Notes under the pieces: model-generated
The model's database searches: none
What the model was told of the DNA's origin: nothing
Seen by the model: the letters and a program-made list of their open reading frames with translations, nothing else
Part shown: piece by piece, positions 34,062 to 45,337 of the stretch
Position numbering within the stretch: the first letter of the stretch is position 1
How the letters are laid out: the number at the start of each line of letters is the position of its first letter
Made by a program: the position numbers and the translations under genes
From: Gonatopus flavifemur
Lineage: Eukaryota > Arthropoda > Insecta > Hymenoptera > Dryinidae
NCBI GenBank assembly: GCA_018340375.1
Contig: JAFFJZ010000001.1
Span: forward strand, 37,130,001 to 37,194,000
Reading direction: 5' to 3'
Length of the DNA: 64,000 nucleotides

Positions 34062-35205
34062 GTTTCAGCAATATTCCCAGAAAAATTTGTTGGAAATATC
34101 AATTCACGTGAACGAAAATCCCAGAATCGTATTCTACAGAAGATTTAATGCAAGCAACGATGGTTTGGAAAATTTTTAGCCATCCCAATTGTTGTACATA
34201 AAAATTATAAACAATTTTGAATTCTTCATACACGTTGATGCCCACGGCGAAACTGCTCGGCTCATGGAAGAAGTAATTATTGGAAATAGGATATCTAGTT
34301 GGAAGATAAACATCCGCAGGAAAAAATTCTGCCTATAATTTGTTTCAACAATTATTTTTTGAACAACTTGTGGAAAATATCAATTCACGTTGATGAAAAT
34401 CGCGGAATCATGTTCTACGAAAAACTTCATGTAAGAATCGGTGGTTCGGAAGATTTTCGGCCATCGCGATTGTTGTGAATAAAAAGTGTAAACAATTTCG
34501 AATCCTTCATCACCGTTTGCGTCCTCAGCGGAAGTTCTTAGTTCATGGGAAAGGTAACTAGTTGGATCAGGATATTTTACTGGATGGTGGAATTGATTGA
34601 ACGAGGAAATATGATATGATACGAGGAAATCAAAATATGAGTGATTGTGTTGAGAATAATTTTTAGTGAAAAAAGGACTCAATCTAATTTTTTAAGTATA
34701 ACAATTTGCGATGGCTAAAAATTTTCTGACCTATCGATTCTTATATGAAATTTTTCGTAGAATATGGTTTCGCGGTTTTCATTCACGTGAATTGATATTC
34801 TCAACAAATTGTTGGGACAAGAATTGTTCAAACGAATTATAAAAAATTTTTTTTCATGCGGATGTTCATCCTCCAACTAGATATCCCATTTCCAATAATT
34901 ACTTTTTCTGTGGGCCGGGCAGTTTTGCCATGGACACCAACGGGTATGAAAAATTCGAGAGTGTTCATGAGTTTCATTTACAACAATTGCGATGGCCAAA
35001 GATTTTCCGACCCACCGTTTCTTGCATGAAATTTCCCGCAGAATACGATTCCGGGGTTTTTATTTACATAAATCGGTATTTCCAACAAATTTTCTGAACA
35101 ATAATTGTTTCCGCAAATTGTAAAAATTTTTTTCCCTGTGGATGTTTATCCTCCAATTAGATATCCTTTTCCCAATAGTCACATTTCCGCAGACCAAACA
35201 GTCTC
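34062..35205. repeat. Inverted pair of tandem dimers (four related ~290-bp units)
   Basis: Two head-to-tail units (about 34070-34345 and 34346-34640) are followed by two units in reverse orientation (about 34695-34945 and 34950-35205). Each carries the same landmarks: GGAAATATCAATTCACGTGA, a TCTACGAAAAATTTCATG-like stretch, GGCCATCGCGATTGTTG, a CATGGAAAAAGTAATTATTG-like stretch and ATATCTAGTTGGA. Units differ by many substitutions and small gaps. The whole is a palindrome of about 1.14 kb with no coding content. Confidence 0.75.
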
Positions 35206-37189
35206 GCTATGGGCATTAATGAGTTAAGAAACATAAGAGTCAAGAAAAAACGTGATTTCAGAAGACTCTTAATTTATTAGTTTATATGGCACAGAAACGA
35301 ATTTTCTAAAACCTGTTCAATAACCCGCACCAGTATTCGATAAAATTCATAAGTTGACTACGAAAAAAACCTTACTTTAACGACCCATTTTTTTCGTGAA
35401 GTTTCAGAAAATTCTTCGTCAATGATTTACATGAAGGCGGTCACATGTTTACACATCGGTATTCAGTGCGTAAACATGTGAAACCTATGTTCACGCATTG
35501 AAGATCAATGCGAAAAAAATTCTTTCCCTTGCACATTGGCCATCAATGTGCACGAATCTGAATATTGGTGTGACAGTTTCTCCGCGTATGCTTTTGAAAA
35601 AATGAGGAATATAACCGTATAATCAACGCTTGTTTGAATAGGCAGTCATAGAGGATGCATTATGCAGAAATGTAACAATTGTTTATTGAATTTTACAAAT
35701 ATGTTATCAAAATTGAGGAGAAAATTTTCAACGTTAAGAAAAATGTTGAGAATTATATTATTGAATTCAATATTTTATTATGAAATTTAATAAAGTGTTG
35801 ATGTAAAAAACATTATGGCATTCTTATGAAGTTCCAGACAGATTTCTCTAACAGTGTATGTAAAACAGAAAAGATCTATGAAATTATTAGTATTTTGTGA
35901 TTGTACTAAATCTCACTGTATGATAAATTGATTTTATTTGTTACGTTACATATATTAAAATATTCACATTTCCATTTGTTATAAAGCAAATTTTTATTAT
36001 CAAACTAATGTATGTAAATCACATTGAAATTAAAAGAACAAAATGAAGCATATATCGTCTTACATTCTGCCGCAAATTGATAATGGTCATTTGTTATTTC
36101 AATATGTTGTTGCAATACTCGATAATGATAGTTAGTTAACGCGGTACGATAGTTGTATAATAGTGTATGATAGTTGAAAAATAGGTGGAAGCCGTGGATA
36201 TGAGATGGTTCGAGAACGTCTATATAAAAATATCGGTATCGTAAATGCCATCCATCCCTAGTGTTGGTTTTGCCGTGGAATTACGATCATATCGTAACGT
36301 AGCGTCTGTATTGTCTGACCAATGCCACCCTGATACTACTATTTCTCTCGTTACTAGGTCCACTCATGTCTCTAACGTCGCTTCCGCTCTCATCGTCCTC
36401 ATATTTTTAGGGATATAAAACTCAGTGCATCATTAAATTATCTTTTATATTTTTACATATAAAATATCATTCAAAATTTGCTGCCATAGCTAACGAAACA
36501 ACGTGATTAACCGAAATAGCACCTTTCACCGAAACAAGAATTCGATGAGTTTGGAAAATTTTATTCTCCCTGCATTTGTTTGGAATTTTTCATATTTTCA
36601 GTTCGATTTTTCTTCTTGTGTTCATTCAATTCTGTTACCATTCCACTCATTAACATAAGTCGCTGTGTCACGTTGGAAAAGGAAGTCGTAAGGTAAAGCC
36701 CGTATCCTTTTAATATTCAAGCAGTTCTTTGTTCACTTTTATCTTCTGGTATCCTACTTAAGATTCCCAAAGGTCACAAATCCTTTCAAAGGTACCGGTT
36801 TAGTCGAATTTCTCAACTCTCGGAATCAATACTGTTTATATTCATCTGGAACTTTCAAGAATTTAATCCTGGTTACTTGAAAAATCACGTGAAAGGGTAT
36901 TCCCTGTATATTTGATTGTAAATTGAATTTACACCGTTGATATTTTCATAATATTCGATAAGTATTCTTCTCAATCAAATCTGGTTGTTCTTATTAATTT
37001 ATTTTTTGAATCTCCAAAAGGCTGTTAGAAATGTGATATCAAATATAATTTTACGAGTAAAATATTTGAAAAAATTGTCAGGAACCTTCGTCTGAGATAT
37101 TCCATTTGGAATGCTGTGAAAGGGGAATCGATTCGGACCCATAGATTTAGAGATGGTTTGTGAGATATTGTGTCCAGTTAGGAACCCAT
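35206..37189. other. No gene seen; one hairpin
   Basis: CACATGTTTACAC near 35445 pairs with GTGCGTAAACATGTG near 35478, and GCATTGAAGATCAATGC follows. CAATGTGCA/TGCACATTG words continue to about 35565. The rest is AT-rich spacer. Confidence 0.45.
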
Positions 37190-37937
37190 AGACCAATGGC
37201 CCAATAATGGACCAAGCCTGGCACAAGACCTGCCGAGACTTGTCTTGAACAATTCACCAAACTTGGCCCAGGCTTGGAAATGATAAGATAAGGACAAGCT
37301 TGGGCCAGTGGTTTTGCCAGGCCCGGTCCAACTCATTTACCAAGCATCAACCAATGCTTCTTTGATCGCAGATATAGACGAAAAAAGTAAGTGATTCATA
37401 TTCCAGTTCATGGCTTTCTCCCTTAGAAGACTGTACATGAATTATCTTAAGACGATAGAAAAAATGTGACAAGACTGGGACAAGCTTGTATAATCATTGG
37501 AAAATTTGCGTTTTCTGATATTTCAATCAATTTTGATTGTATTGTTGAATTATGCTCAAACTAAACTATAGTGTGTAGGATTAATTATGGCAGGGAGATC
37601 GGGCCAGCCCTGGCTTGATGGCTTTCCCCAAGTCTTCAGCCATTGTGAACTCAAAATTCAGTCAATATTTATAAACATTGTGCCACTCATGTGGGCAATA
37701 TTGGCACAATTGTTCTCAACGAATGCTCGATTTTTACACTTGTACCAAGCTTGTACCAAATGTAGTGACCATTTCAAAAATATTAACAAATGTAATATGA
37801 CCGACTATCCATTGGGAACAACGGGACAACCATGGAACAATATTGGGTCAATTGTTCTTCACGGAGGTTTGTTTCTGACACATGTGCCAACCTTGGGACA
37901 AGCTTGGGTTTTTTTCAGTCTTGGCAATACCTGCATG
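37190..37937 (+). repeat. Word-iterated repeat, CCAAGCTTGG family, copy 1
   Basis: Begins near CCAATGGCCCAATAATGG and ends near CTTGGCAATACCTGCATG. Throughout, words such as ACAAGCTTGG, CCAGGCTTGG, TTGGCCCA and GGCACAA recur in both orientations. The right 260 bp are nearly identical to 42221-42480. A 154-codon frame (37587-38051) runs through it but is opened by repeat composition, and the matching frame in the second copy is shorter. No coding function is inferred. Confidence 0.75.
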
Positions 37938-38600
37938 AGAATGATTAACACAATCATTACGGCTCTTCGCGTTGCTGATGAAAAATCTTATAAAGGGAGT
38001 AATCAGGGTTGGGTTCAATCGACACGGTCACGTTTGGTGCCTTCAAAGTAGATGTGCAGTGATTGTGACTTCGCTGAGAAATCTTGTACGATATTTCATG
38101 CATTATTTTCAACGCTGAAAAATGGAACCCTCTCACTCGATTCAATCTTCTATTGTTCTTGAAAGTGCTGACTTGGGTACACAATTTAAACCGTATAATG
38201 ACATGCATGTATCCTGTATCATAGGAGTAGTGTGATATTGATGAGTAATGGCAACTTGCACAGTAATGCACCGTTTGTAATATCGAGATAGTATATAATT
38301 TACAGCATGATGCAAGGTAAATATACTAGACTTCTGAACAGAGAGATATAGTATGTCATTTCCCCATTCAACTTCGAAGCTTGAAGAAACGTTTATTGTG
38401 AAAATATACTATTTTAACTAATTTATTCGATTATTCAAATGTATCTAATTAATGACACGTTTATATCTGGTTTCATGATTTCCAGACAACCGCTTTTTTC
38501 TTGAAATGAAGTTGCATATACCCTCAGAAAGGTGCGTCTTTGGAAAATAGTAGAGTTCATTATTCAATAATTATTTTTAATATGATTTCATTAGAAACCC
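37938..38600. other. No gene seen
   Basis: AT-rich flank of the repeat copy, with no exon-like block. Confidence 0.45.
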
Positions 38601-38888
38601 TAGTAGAAATTTGGTCAGGCATTCCCTATTTTCAATAAGGTCCTGATCAGGTTAGAATCCGGAAACCGTGAATAAGGAACATCTAATGAGGCCCTTACAA
38701 GGAACTTATCTGATTTCCCCAATAGGATTCAAATAGGGTTGTAACGCAGGGGTACCACAGGGTCCGGATGAGATTTCCATAAAATCGAGCGAAATAGGGA
38801 AAACCGTAACGAAACCTGATGAGGACCTGAAAGGAAATCAGGCATGCCTCGTCTGGCCCTGGTATTTTCCCATTCAAAATTTCTACTA
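38601..38888. mobile_element. TIR element with CAGGTCCTGATCAGG words
   Basis: 288 bp with exact inverted ends TAGTAGAAATTT and AAATTTCTACTA. The interior repeats GGTCCTGATCAGG, GATGAGGACCTG, AAATAGGG and CCCTATTT in both orientations. No coding role is assigned to the 60-codon minus frame inside. Confidence 0.7.
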
Positions 38889-38921
38889 AGGAAGGGCTAT
38901 GTAATTTACTGATTATGGAAT

Positions 38922-38955
38922 GCAGGGCTGGATTTAGGCCAGGTGCCGCCCTAAC
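38922..38955 (+). repeat. Possible solitary hAT-type terminus
   Basis: GCAGGGCTGGATTTAGGCCA, followed by GGTGCCGCCC, resembles the CAGGGCCGGATTTA ends common in hAT elements. No inverted partner was found within the next 500 bp, so this is only a suggestion. Confidence 0.25.
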
Positions 38956-41245
38956 GTTTCAAACGAATATCAGAAAGAAAGTAAAGAAAAAAAAGAAAAA
39001 AGGCGTAAATATGACCCTGATGGAATGTAAAGTATCACAAAGTTTGATGCCACGTAGTATTTCTGTGAATCACTATGAGGATTGGCAATTTCTGTCATTA
39101 TCATCACTGGATTTGAATTTTATGTGCCCAAAAATTAAAATGCGACGTGACATAATTCACTATGTCACATATGGGAGGCGGCTGTGCTACGTGTGCCAAC
39201 GAACTTTACTATTTCTCATCAAAGATTTGTTTTCTCCGTGTATCTATATAATTTTTTGCCAAAGATTTGCGATCTTCAGTAATATATGAAGCGATATATC
39301 GAGGAGTCATTATCAATTTTTTTCCATAGATTCCAACTTGTCTACTCTGAGGGATAATTCTCATTGAACCGATTGATCCGTTATTGGTGCAGTACCGTTG
39401 CCAGAATCCTACTATAGACAGAAATATTTAGTCCCATTTAGTTTGAAATTATCTCCAGAAGTTTACTTTTCCACGATAACGAAGATTCCGTGTAAGGTCA
39501 GAATTAGGAAAATAATCAAACTTGCAGAGAATTTGTAATTTTTTACCATTGGATTCAACATTCCCATATACAATTTGAAGATCCCTGCAAAACGATTAAT
39601 ATTCAGCTCACTGTCTTTGAGATACGTGTGTCTCTTTATTACTACGATAATCCAATATTCAACGCATTGCGTTTCAAAGTTCAAAGAATTCACGAGTAAA
39701 TCTAAATATATTTAGAACAGCTTTTGTTGCCTTTACAATAATGTTGATATTCAGAACACGGGAAAATTGGAATTCTACTGAGATTTTTCTTTGGACTGCG
39801 TAAAGCTTTTCATGTTGCTTTAGTCGTTGAGAATTAAATGTCGCTCTTATCGCGTCACTGCGATGTACATGTAAGCTGGCCGGGGAACAAGCAAAACTGT
39901 ACGAGAAATACCAAGGGTTGTGACTTTCGTTTGAAATTAGGAAGCACTATGAACTAATTCCCTTGACGTGTCGACTCGACTAATTCGGCACAGTAAGGGT
40001 ACGTGCTTCGTGAAAATTATTTATTCAAGGAACGCTGGGTGTTCTGCGCAAACCCCCTACACGGGTTATTATCCTTGGAAAATTGGAATATATAATTTAA
40101 CGAACCGTATAACAGACGTAATTGAATTGCACAAGGTTGGGAGGTAGGCAGCAACGATTGCAATGAAAGTTCTTTTTGCTACGTTTGCCTCCCTTCGGGT
40201 AAAAAATAGAACAGTACCGTCAACTCTTGGCTGCTTTTAACAAATTTCACATTCAAATGGATTTTCAAATCCTTGCAAATGAATTGAGAACACCACAAGA
40301 ATGTTAATAAATAATATAAATAATTATTGAAAAGTCAACTGTATGAAACAGAAGTGATTGAAGGAATGGTATTTCTTTTACCCGTGGATTGACAATTGAA
40401 TTCTACTGAATTTGTATTGAATCTAATGATGAAGTCATTAATTTTTTTTCAAGTAAGTTTCGTCCAGATGTTATACATTATTCGCTGGTCCTCTATCTGA
40501 CCTATTATCTCTTGGATAGGGTATAGAAAATTCATGGTGCAAGATAGTGCTCAAAATTCGTGAAAAATTGATGACGAAATCGTCCATTTTACTCGAACTT
40601 GATAATCGTATCATTCATTTTTCATGAATTTTGAACACTGCCTCGCATCATGAACTTTATACTGAATTTATTGAAAATCTTGAAAATATATTTTGCATGA
40701 AAGATGATTGAGAATGATCAAAAGACTGGAAGAATGAGAACTCAACATAATCATTTATATTAAAAACATTAATAATTCATAATTGGAATTCATGTTCAAC
40801 CCAGTACAAAGTGATAGACAATGCTCCGACTATCGTAGATGAAATACTTGGAGAGTATATCTCCATCAACCTTTACCTTGAATCATGAATGCAATATATT
40901 CAAAGGATGATCAATTTGGAATGAACATTACAACAGCATCCTTGATTCAAAGTTCAGAGGATAAGGGAGCTCATCTTGGATGGATCAAAGCATTCCTTTA
41001 GGATCCTCATGGTCCATGTTAGATTCCTCCTTACTTATGATAACAGATTACTTGCGGACAGCAGCATTTCGCAAGCTATATGTGTATACGCATATATACA
41101 AGCACAGGTTCTGTTCCTGTTTTTCGTGTGATTTGTCGTATACGAGCTTCGAAGGGATTATTGAGAGACAGAGACGATGAGGACTCTGTACGGTTTATGA
41201 GAAAAAAATTCTCCATCGGCAACATAGAATCACACAATATTTTAA
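38956..41245. other. No gene recognised
   Basis: Contains most of a 124-codon frame (38915-39289) starting in the possible hAT end, with a lysine run and no known motif. A slightly GC-richer patch lies at about 39840-40210. No inverted repeat was found. Confidence 0.4.
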
Positions 41246-41528
41246 TCCTCTGAGGATACACTTATAGTTTCCTCACACTTGGGATACACTGGGTCAATTT
41301 GACCCACGTGTTTTTTGATCGCTCATATCTCAGCTTTAAAACATCGTGGAGCAATGTTTTTCTCTTGAATTCATCGGCGAAGTCTGCAGAATACGGATTC
41401 GAAACCCGCTTTGCTCTACAGTTGATAGTTTTTTCAATATTTAAAGAAACGTGAAGGCACTTTTTCAGAGATATACAACTTTTCGAAATGAAGGATGGGT
41501 CATTTCGACCCAGTGTATCCCCAGAGGG
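41246..41528. mobile_element. piggyBac-like MITE, TTAA flank
   Basis: 283 bp. TCCTCTGAGGATACACT at the left faces AGTGTATCCCCAGAGGG at the right. TTAA precedes (41242-41245) and TTGA follows (41529-41532). A second inverted pair is GGATACACTGGGTCAATTTG against AAATGAAGGATGGGTCATTT with GACCCAGTGTATCC; the motif GGGTCAATTTGACCC is itself a palindrome. TTAA flanks and CCCTCT-type ends fit a piggyBac relative. No transposase frame. Confidence 0.7.
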
Positions 41529-41818
41529 TTGATTTTTTTAATTTTCTTGAAATCCGTACCTGCCGATGATATACTTGATCGTTGACCTTCTTAAATGAAG
41601 TACCACAATAACTTTCTCCATCAAATTTCTCACCAGAGTGTGGAGTTGTTGAGAAAAATGTGAGAATCAACACTGAATGATATATCATAAGAACGGAGAG
41701 ATTTTTGAAAAAATTTTCAGGATCTTTTCCGGGAGTGAAAAGTATTTTTTCATGTCTGAAACAATTTTTTAAGGTATTCCAAAGGCATAAATTGATGTAT
41801 ATATACCCATGTGTGTAT

Positions 41819-42489
41819 GGACCAATGGCCCAATGATGGCCCAAAATTTTCTCCGTGTGGAAAACTGATGATACTCTGTGCTCTCTTTAAGTGCATGTCC
41901 AATATCACATGCTCAACAATTTTTAAATTAATATGAAACAATGAGATCAATGGGATCATGACAAATATCAATTAGATATAGACCCATTTTGCTTCTTTGA
42001 TCGCAGATATGGATGAAAAAAGTAATCGATTCATATTTCAGTTCATGACTTTCTCCCTCAGAATACCGTACATGAATTATCTTAAAACGATAGAAAAAAT
42101 GTGACAAGACTGGGACAAGCTTGTATGATCATTGGAAAATTTGCGCTCTTTGATATTTCAATCAATTTTGATTCTATTGTTGAATTATGCTCAAACTGAA
42201 GTAATAAGATCTCCCTAATATATATAAACATTGTGCCACTCATGTGGGCAATATTGGCACAATTGTTCTCAACGAATGCTCGATTTTTATACTTGTGCCA
42301 AGCTTGTACCAAATGTAGTGACCATTTCAAAAATATTAACAAATGTAACATGACCGACTATCCATTGGGAACAACGGGGCAATCATGGAACAATATTGGG
42401 CCAATTGTTCTTCACGGAGGTTTGTTTCTGACACGTGTGCCAACCTTGGGACAAGCTTGGGATTTTTCAGTCTTGGCAATACTTGCATA
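41819..42489 (+). repeat. Word-iterated repeat, CCAAGCTTGG family, copy 2
   Basis: Same orientation as copy 1, about 4.6 kb downstream. It starts ACCAATGGCCCAATGATGG and ends CTTGGCAATACTTGCAT. The right half (from about 42000) matches copy 1 closely; the left part after 41840 differs, as if replaced by other AT-rich sequence with a CTCCGTGTGG motif. Confidence 0.75.
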
Positions 42490-43082
42490 GGTTGACATGT
42501 TTATGTGAAGAAAATCTAGAAATGAATATCACAATAGATTTATGGAATATATAAAAACACTACTCACTTTGATCAAAGTTACAATGTTTTATCATCATCA
42601 TTCTTATGGAAAGAAGAACATCGAACATTTGTATTGAGCAAAGGCTTATTTTCTACGAAGAAAAGTTTCCTTTCACAGTGGATTTCTGGAATTCTGTGAC
42701 CCAGAATTTAGTTGCGAGAGAAACTTTTTCCCTTACAGCAAATCAACGTATTTTCCAACATAGATCTCTATTATGGATGATGAAACATTGTAACTGCAAA
42801 GTTGCGAGCATATTTACACATTGGAAGGATTTATTGTGTTTCATATTTTGACCTGTTTTTTGAATACAAAGAGATTTCACAGCAGTTTGTATATTACCAT
42901 CAACCGTTTCAGCTGTAATTTCCGAAAATTATTTCAAAAATATACACATGGAAGAATAAATATTGTTATTATGACAATACTTGTCAGCTGTTATGACTAT
43001 CCAAAGTGTAGTCTATGAACCACGTACATTGCTATCATAGCTATCCATATCATCACTAAAACGATGCAGTATTGCCACTACA
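42490..43082. other. No gene seen
   Basis: AT-rich; an 81-codon frame (42606-42851) has no recognised motif. Confidence 0.45.
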
Positions 43083-43190
43083 CAGGGTGTTTCAAAATGC
43101 ATCGTTCGGATTTCTCGGGTGTATTCTGGAACCGAAATGCAATAATTTCCCGTTTGAAAGAAATTTTTTGGAGGCTCAGTTTTTGAGCTA

Positions 43191-43420
43191 AGGTGACCGG
43201 CCCCAATAATGAACACCTTGACCCCCATTAGCGAACAATCGTTTATCTATTATATCTTTCCTATGGCATATTATTCTGAATTTATTTACATAACAGCGGT
43301 TGATTTAGTATCCAGTCAGTCATGCTTGGATGAAATTGAAGCTTTAAATGAAAAGTACTATGAATCAAAAACCAAAACGTTCATTAAAGGGGTCGCGTTC
43401 ATAAATGGGGTCATCTACCT
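43191..43420 (+). mobile_element. 230-bp TIR element carrying an open frame, copy 2
   Basis: Same length and structure as the copy at 6943-7172, with ends AGGTGACCGGCCCCAATAAT and, on the minus strand, AGGTAGATGACCCCATTTAT. TA flanks (43189-43190, 43421-43422). The empty site is supported by the intact relative of its host palindrome. It sits in the same relative orientation as copy 1 but in an unrelated host. Confidence 0.85.
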
Positions 43421-43589
43421 TATGAGCATTTTGAGATTTTTTTCAAATCCAAATAACTCGAGAGCATTGTGTTCTACGTTCTTGAGCTTGGCACTATTCG
43501 TCAAGTTGGAAAACGGCGGTTCTCTGAAAAAAAAATTCAATTGTCCTATCATTCTTTGTTTCGGAGCTATAGTAATTCAAATTTGCTGA
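43209..43589 (+). CDS. Hypothetical open frame across the 230-bp element, copy 2
   Basis: Starts at the equivalent ATG (MNTLTPISEQSF) and stays open through the element, then continues into the host palindrome to 43589, so only the first 70 or so residues are comparable with copy 1. Differences from copy 1 in that part are three residues. No domain was recognised. The extension beyond residue 71 is palindrome sequence and should not be counted. Confidence 0.3.
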   Translation: MNTLTPISEQSFIYYIFPMAYYSEFIYITAVDLVSSQSCLDEIEALNEKYYESKTKTFIKGVAFINGVIYLMSILRFFSNPNNSRALCSTFLSLALFVKLENGGSLKKKFNCPIILCFGAIVIQIC

Positions 43590-43884
43590 ATTCTGATTTG
43601 CTAGAAGCCAGAAAATTTCAAATCGCTGTAGCTCCGAAACAAAGAATGATAGGATAATTGAATTTTTTCTTCAGAGATCCGGCGTCTTCGAACTTAGAGA
43701 ATGGTTTTAAGCTCAAGAATGTAGAACAAGATGCTGTTGAATTATTTGAATTTGAAAAAAAATCTAAAAATCCTCTTAGCTCGGAAACTAAGCCTTCACA
43801 AAATTGTTTTCAAACGGAAAATTATTGCATTTTGGCTGAAAAATACACCACAAGAATTCGAATGATGAATTCTGAAACACCTTG

Positions 43885-44245
43885 TACTTATTCTCTTTTA
43901 ACCTCACTTCGGATCATTACAGAACCAGATTTTTTTTCTGCGCAGTCTGGTGAGAAGGTTGAAAGTTTCATTCATTCAAAAATTAAAAAAACGTCACAGA
44001 ATTAGGAAGGTTCATGATTTTTAATCACTTCACGTGTCAATTATATGATACGAGGACCCAATCTTTCTATTGAATGTTTTATAGATCTTTTTCTTCGTTC
44101 ATTTCGATGAAAATTACATATCTTCATCGTTTAGCAACACGGAAGAGTTTTGAAAATGGAAGTAAAAACTGAAGAAAATTTGCTGTAGCTATTTGTCAGT
44201 TCATAATTCCACGAATGCCAACTGATTCAGAATCTAAAGTTGCAA
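43885..44245. other. No gene seen
   Basis: AT-rich spacer; nothing recognised. Confidence 0.45.
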
Positions 44246-44406
44246 CGCTGAGGAAGATTCAGAGTTCAATTTACCATGAGCTTGTACGAATAGAGGAACA
44301 TACTGACTTCTATTAGAATTTACTGTAAAACATTGTAAATTTGATCGAGCTTCTATTGTTATACCATAGTCAATTTCATTCCTCCATTCCTATAATCCCA
44401 TGGCAA

Positions 44407-45306
44407 TCCTTGTGGAAATAAGTCCCTGAAAAACTCTTCAAAAGTCTTCAGAACTCTGAATAAGACTTTCTGGAAGTCTTAATATCCCTAACTATGTCAA
44501 GAAAAGCGTTAATAAGTTTTGGTAACTCTGTGAAACTCTTGAAAAGTCTTATTTTCCCTGAAATTTCGGACTTTCCGCAAGAATTATTAAGAGTTCATAA
44601 GACTTATTCAGAGTTTTACAGAAAAGAAATATAAGATATATCTTTACTCACATGTATAAATTGATGATCTGTATCAATAATTTCGATGTTTTGTTTATCT
44701 TGGTTAAAAAAATCCATTGACTCTCGCCAAATCTGATTGATTCTCATTGAATCTCGGACAATGTTCTAATTGAATCTCATCCAGTGATTTTTCAATCAGG
44801 TTCAGTCAGAAGAATGAATTCTTCCAATATAAATTTGATTGAATCTCGCCAAATCTCATTGAATCTCGGACAATGTTCTGCCCAAATCTCATGAAATTTC
44901 ATTCCTCAGATTCAACGGATCCTTTTAAGCAGGGTAAATTTCAATCCATTTTTAAATTATACTGTGTTCCAGAAAAATATTCTGAATAAAATATTCCGCT
45001 TTATAATAATAATGATTGAATTTGTTATTAAGGCATTCCTTACTAATTTAACTATATTATTACTTCATGGGTCTTTTGAAACCTTCGAAACTTTTATAAA
45101 GTCATATTTCTTGTTTATATTTGTTTCCTGTAAAACTCTGAATAAGTCTTATTAACTCTTAATAACTCTTGCGGAAAGTCCAAAATTTATCAAGACTTAT
45201 CAATGCTTTTCTTGACATAGTTAGGGATATTAAGACTTCCAGAATGTTTTATTCAGAGTTCTGGAGACTTTTGAAGAATTTTTCAGAGAATTATTTCCAC
45301 AAGGGA
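44407..45306. mobile_element. Palindromic element of AAGTCTT/AAGACTT words
   Basis: TCCTTGTGGAAATAAGTCCC at the left faces GAGAATTATTTCCACAAGGG at the right. Arms of about 190-220 bp (44407-44630, 45120-45306) contain AAAAGTCTTC, AAGACTTTCTGG, CCCTAACTATGTCAAGAAAA and CGGACTTTCCGCAAG in mirrored order. The loop holds the element at 44700-44934. Confidence 0.75.
44700..44934. mobile_element. CCCTG-group element with internal duplicated unit, copy 2
   Basis: Left end TTGGTTAAAAAAATCCATTG, right end GGATCCTTTTAAGCAGGG. The internal unit with CTCGCCAAATCT and AATCTCGGACAATGTTCT occurs twice. It lies in the loop of the palindrome at 44407-45306 and is homologous to 22041-22267. Confidence 0.7.
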
Positions 45307-45337
45307 ACTTTAATTTAACTCTAAATTTTTCTCAGTG

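Larger units (their letters stand above)
43083..43884. mobile_element. CAGGGTG palindrome family, copy interrupted by a 230-bp element
   Basis: Ends are CAGGGTGTTTCAAAATGC and GAATTCTGAAACACCTTG. The centre has ATCATTCTTTGTTTCGGAGC against GCTCCGAAACAAAGAATGAT. Its left arm is interrupted at TA by 43191-43420. Without insert and one TA it is 570 bp, matching the 573 bp of the copy at 12335-12907. The 12335 copy reads GAGATATAAGCATTTT where this one reads GAGCTA, insert, TATGAGCATTTT. Confidence 0.85.
44246..45337. mobile_element. MITE (CACTGAG type) split by a nested palindrome
   Basis: The left end CGCTGAGGAAGATTCAGAGT faces the right end ACTCTAAATTTTTCTCAGTG, followed by TA. Its left end resembles the rejoined end of the element at 20282. 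The element at 44407-45306 occupies most of the interval. The two remaining parts (44246-44406 and 45307-45337) are unequal, so some of the host may have been lost. Confidence 0.6.

Noticed and set aside
37587..38051. 154-codon plus-strand frame
   Set aside because: Lies almost wholly in a word-iterated repeat; the second copy at 42233-42490 keeps only part of the frame and then diverges.
43658..44005. 115-codon plus-strand frame as a gene
   Set aside because: Two thirds of it is the right arm of the palindrome at 43083-43884.
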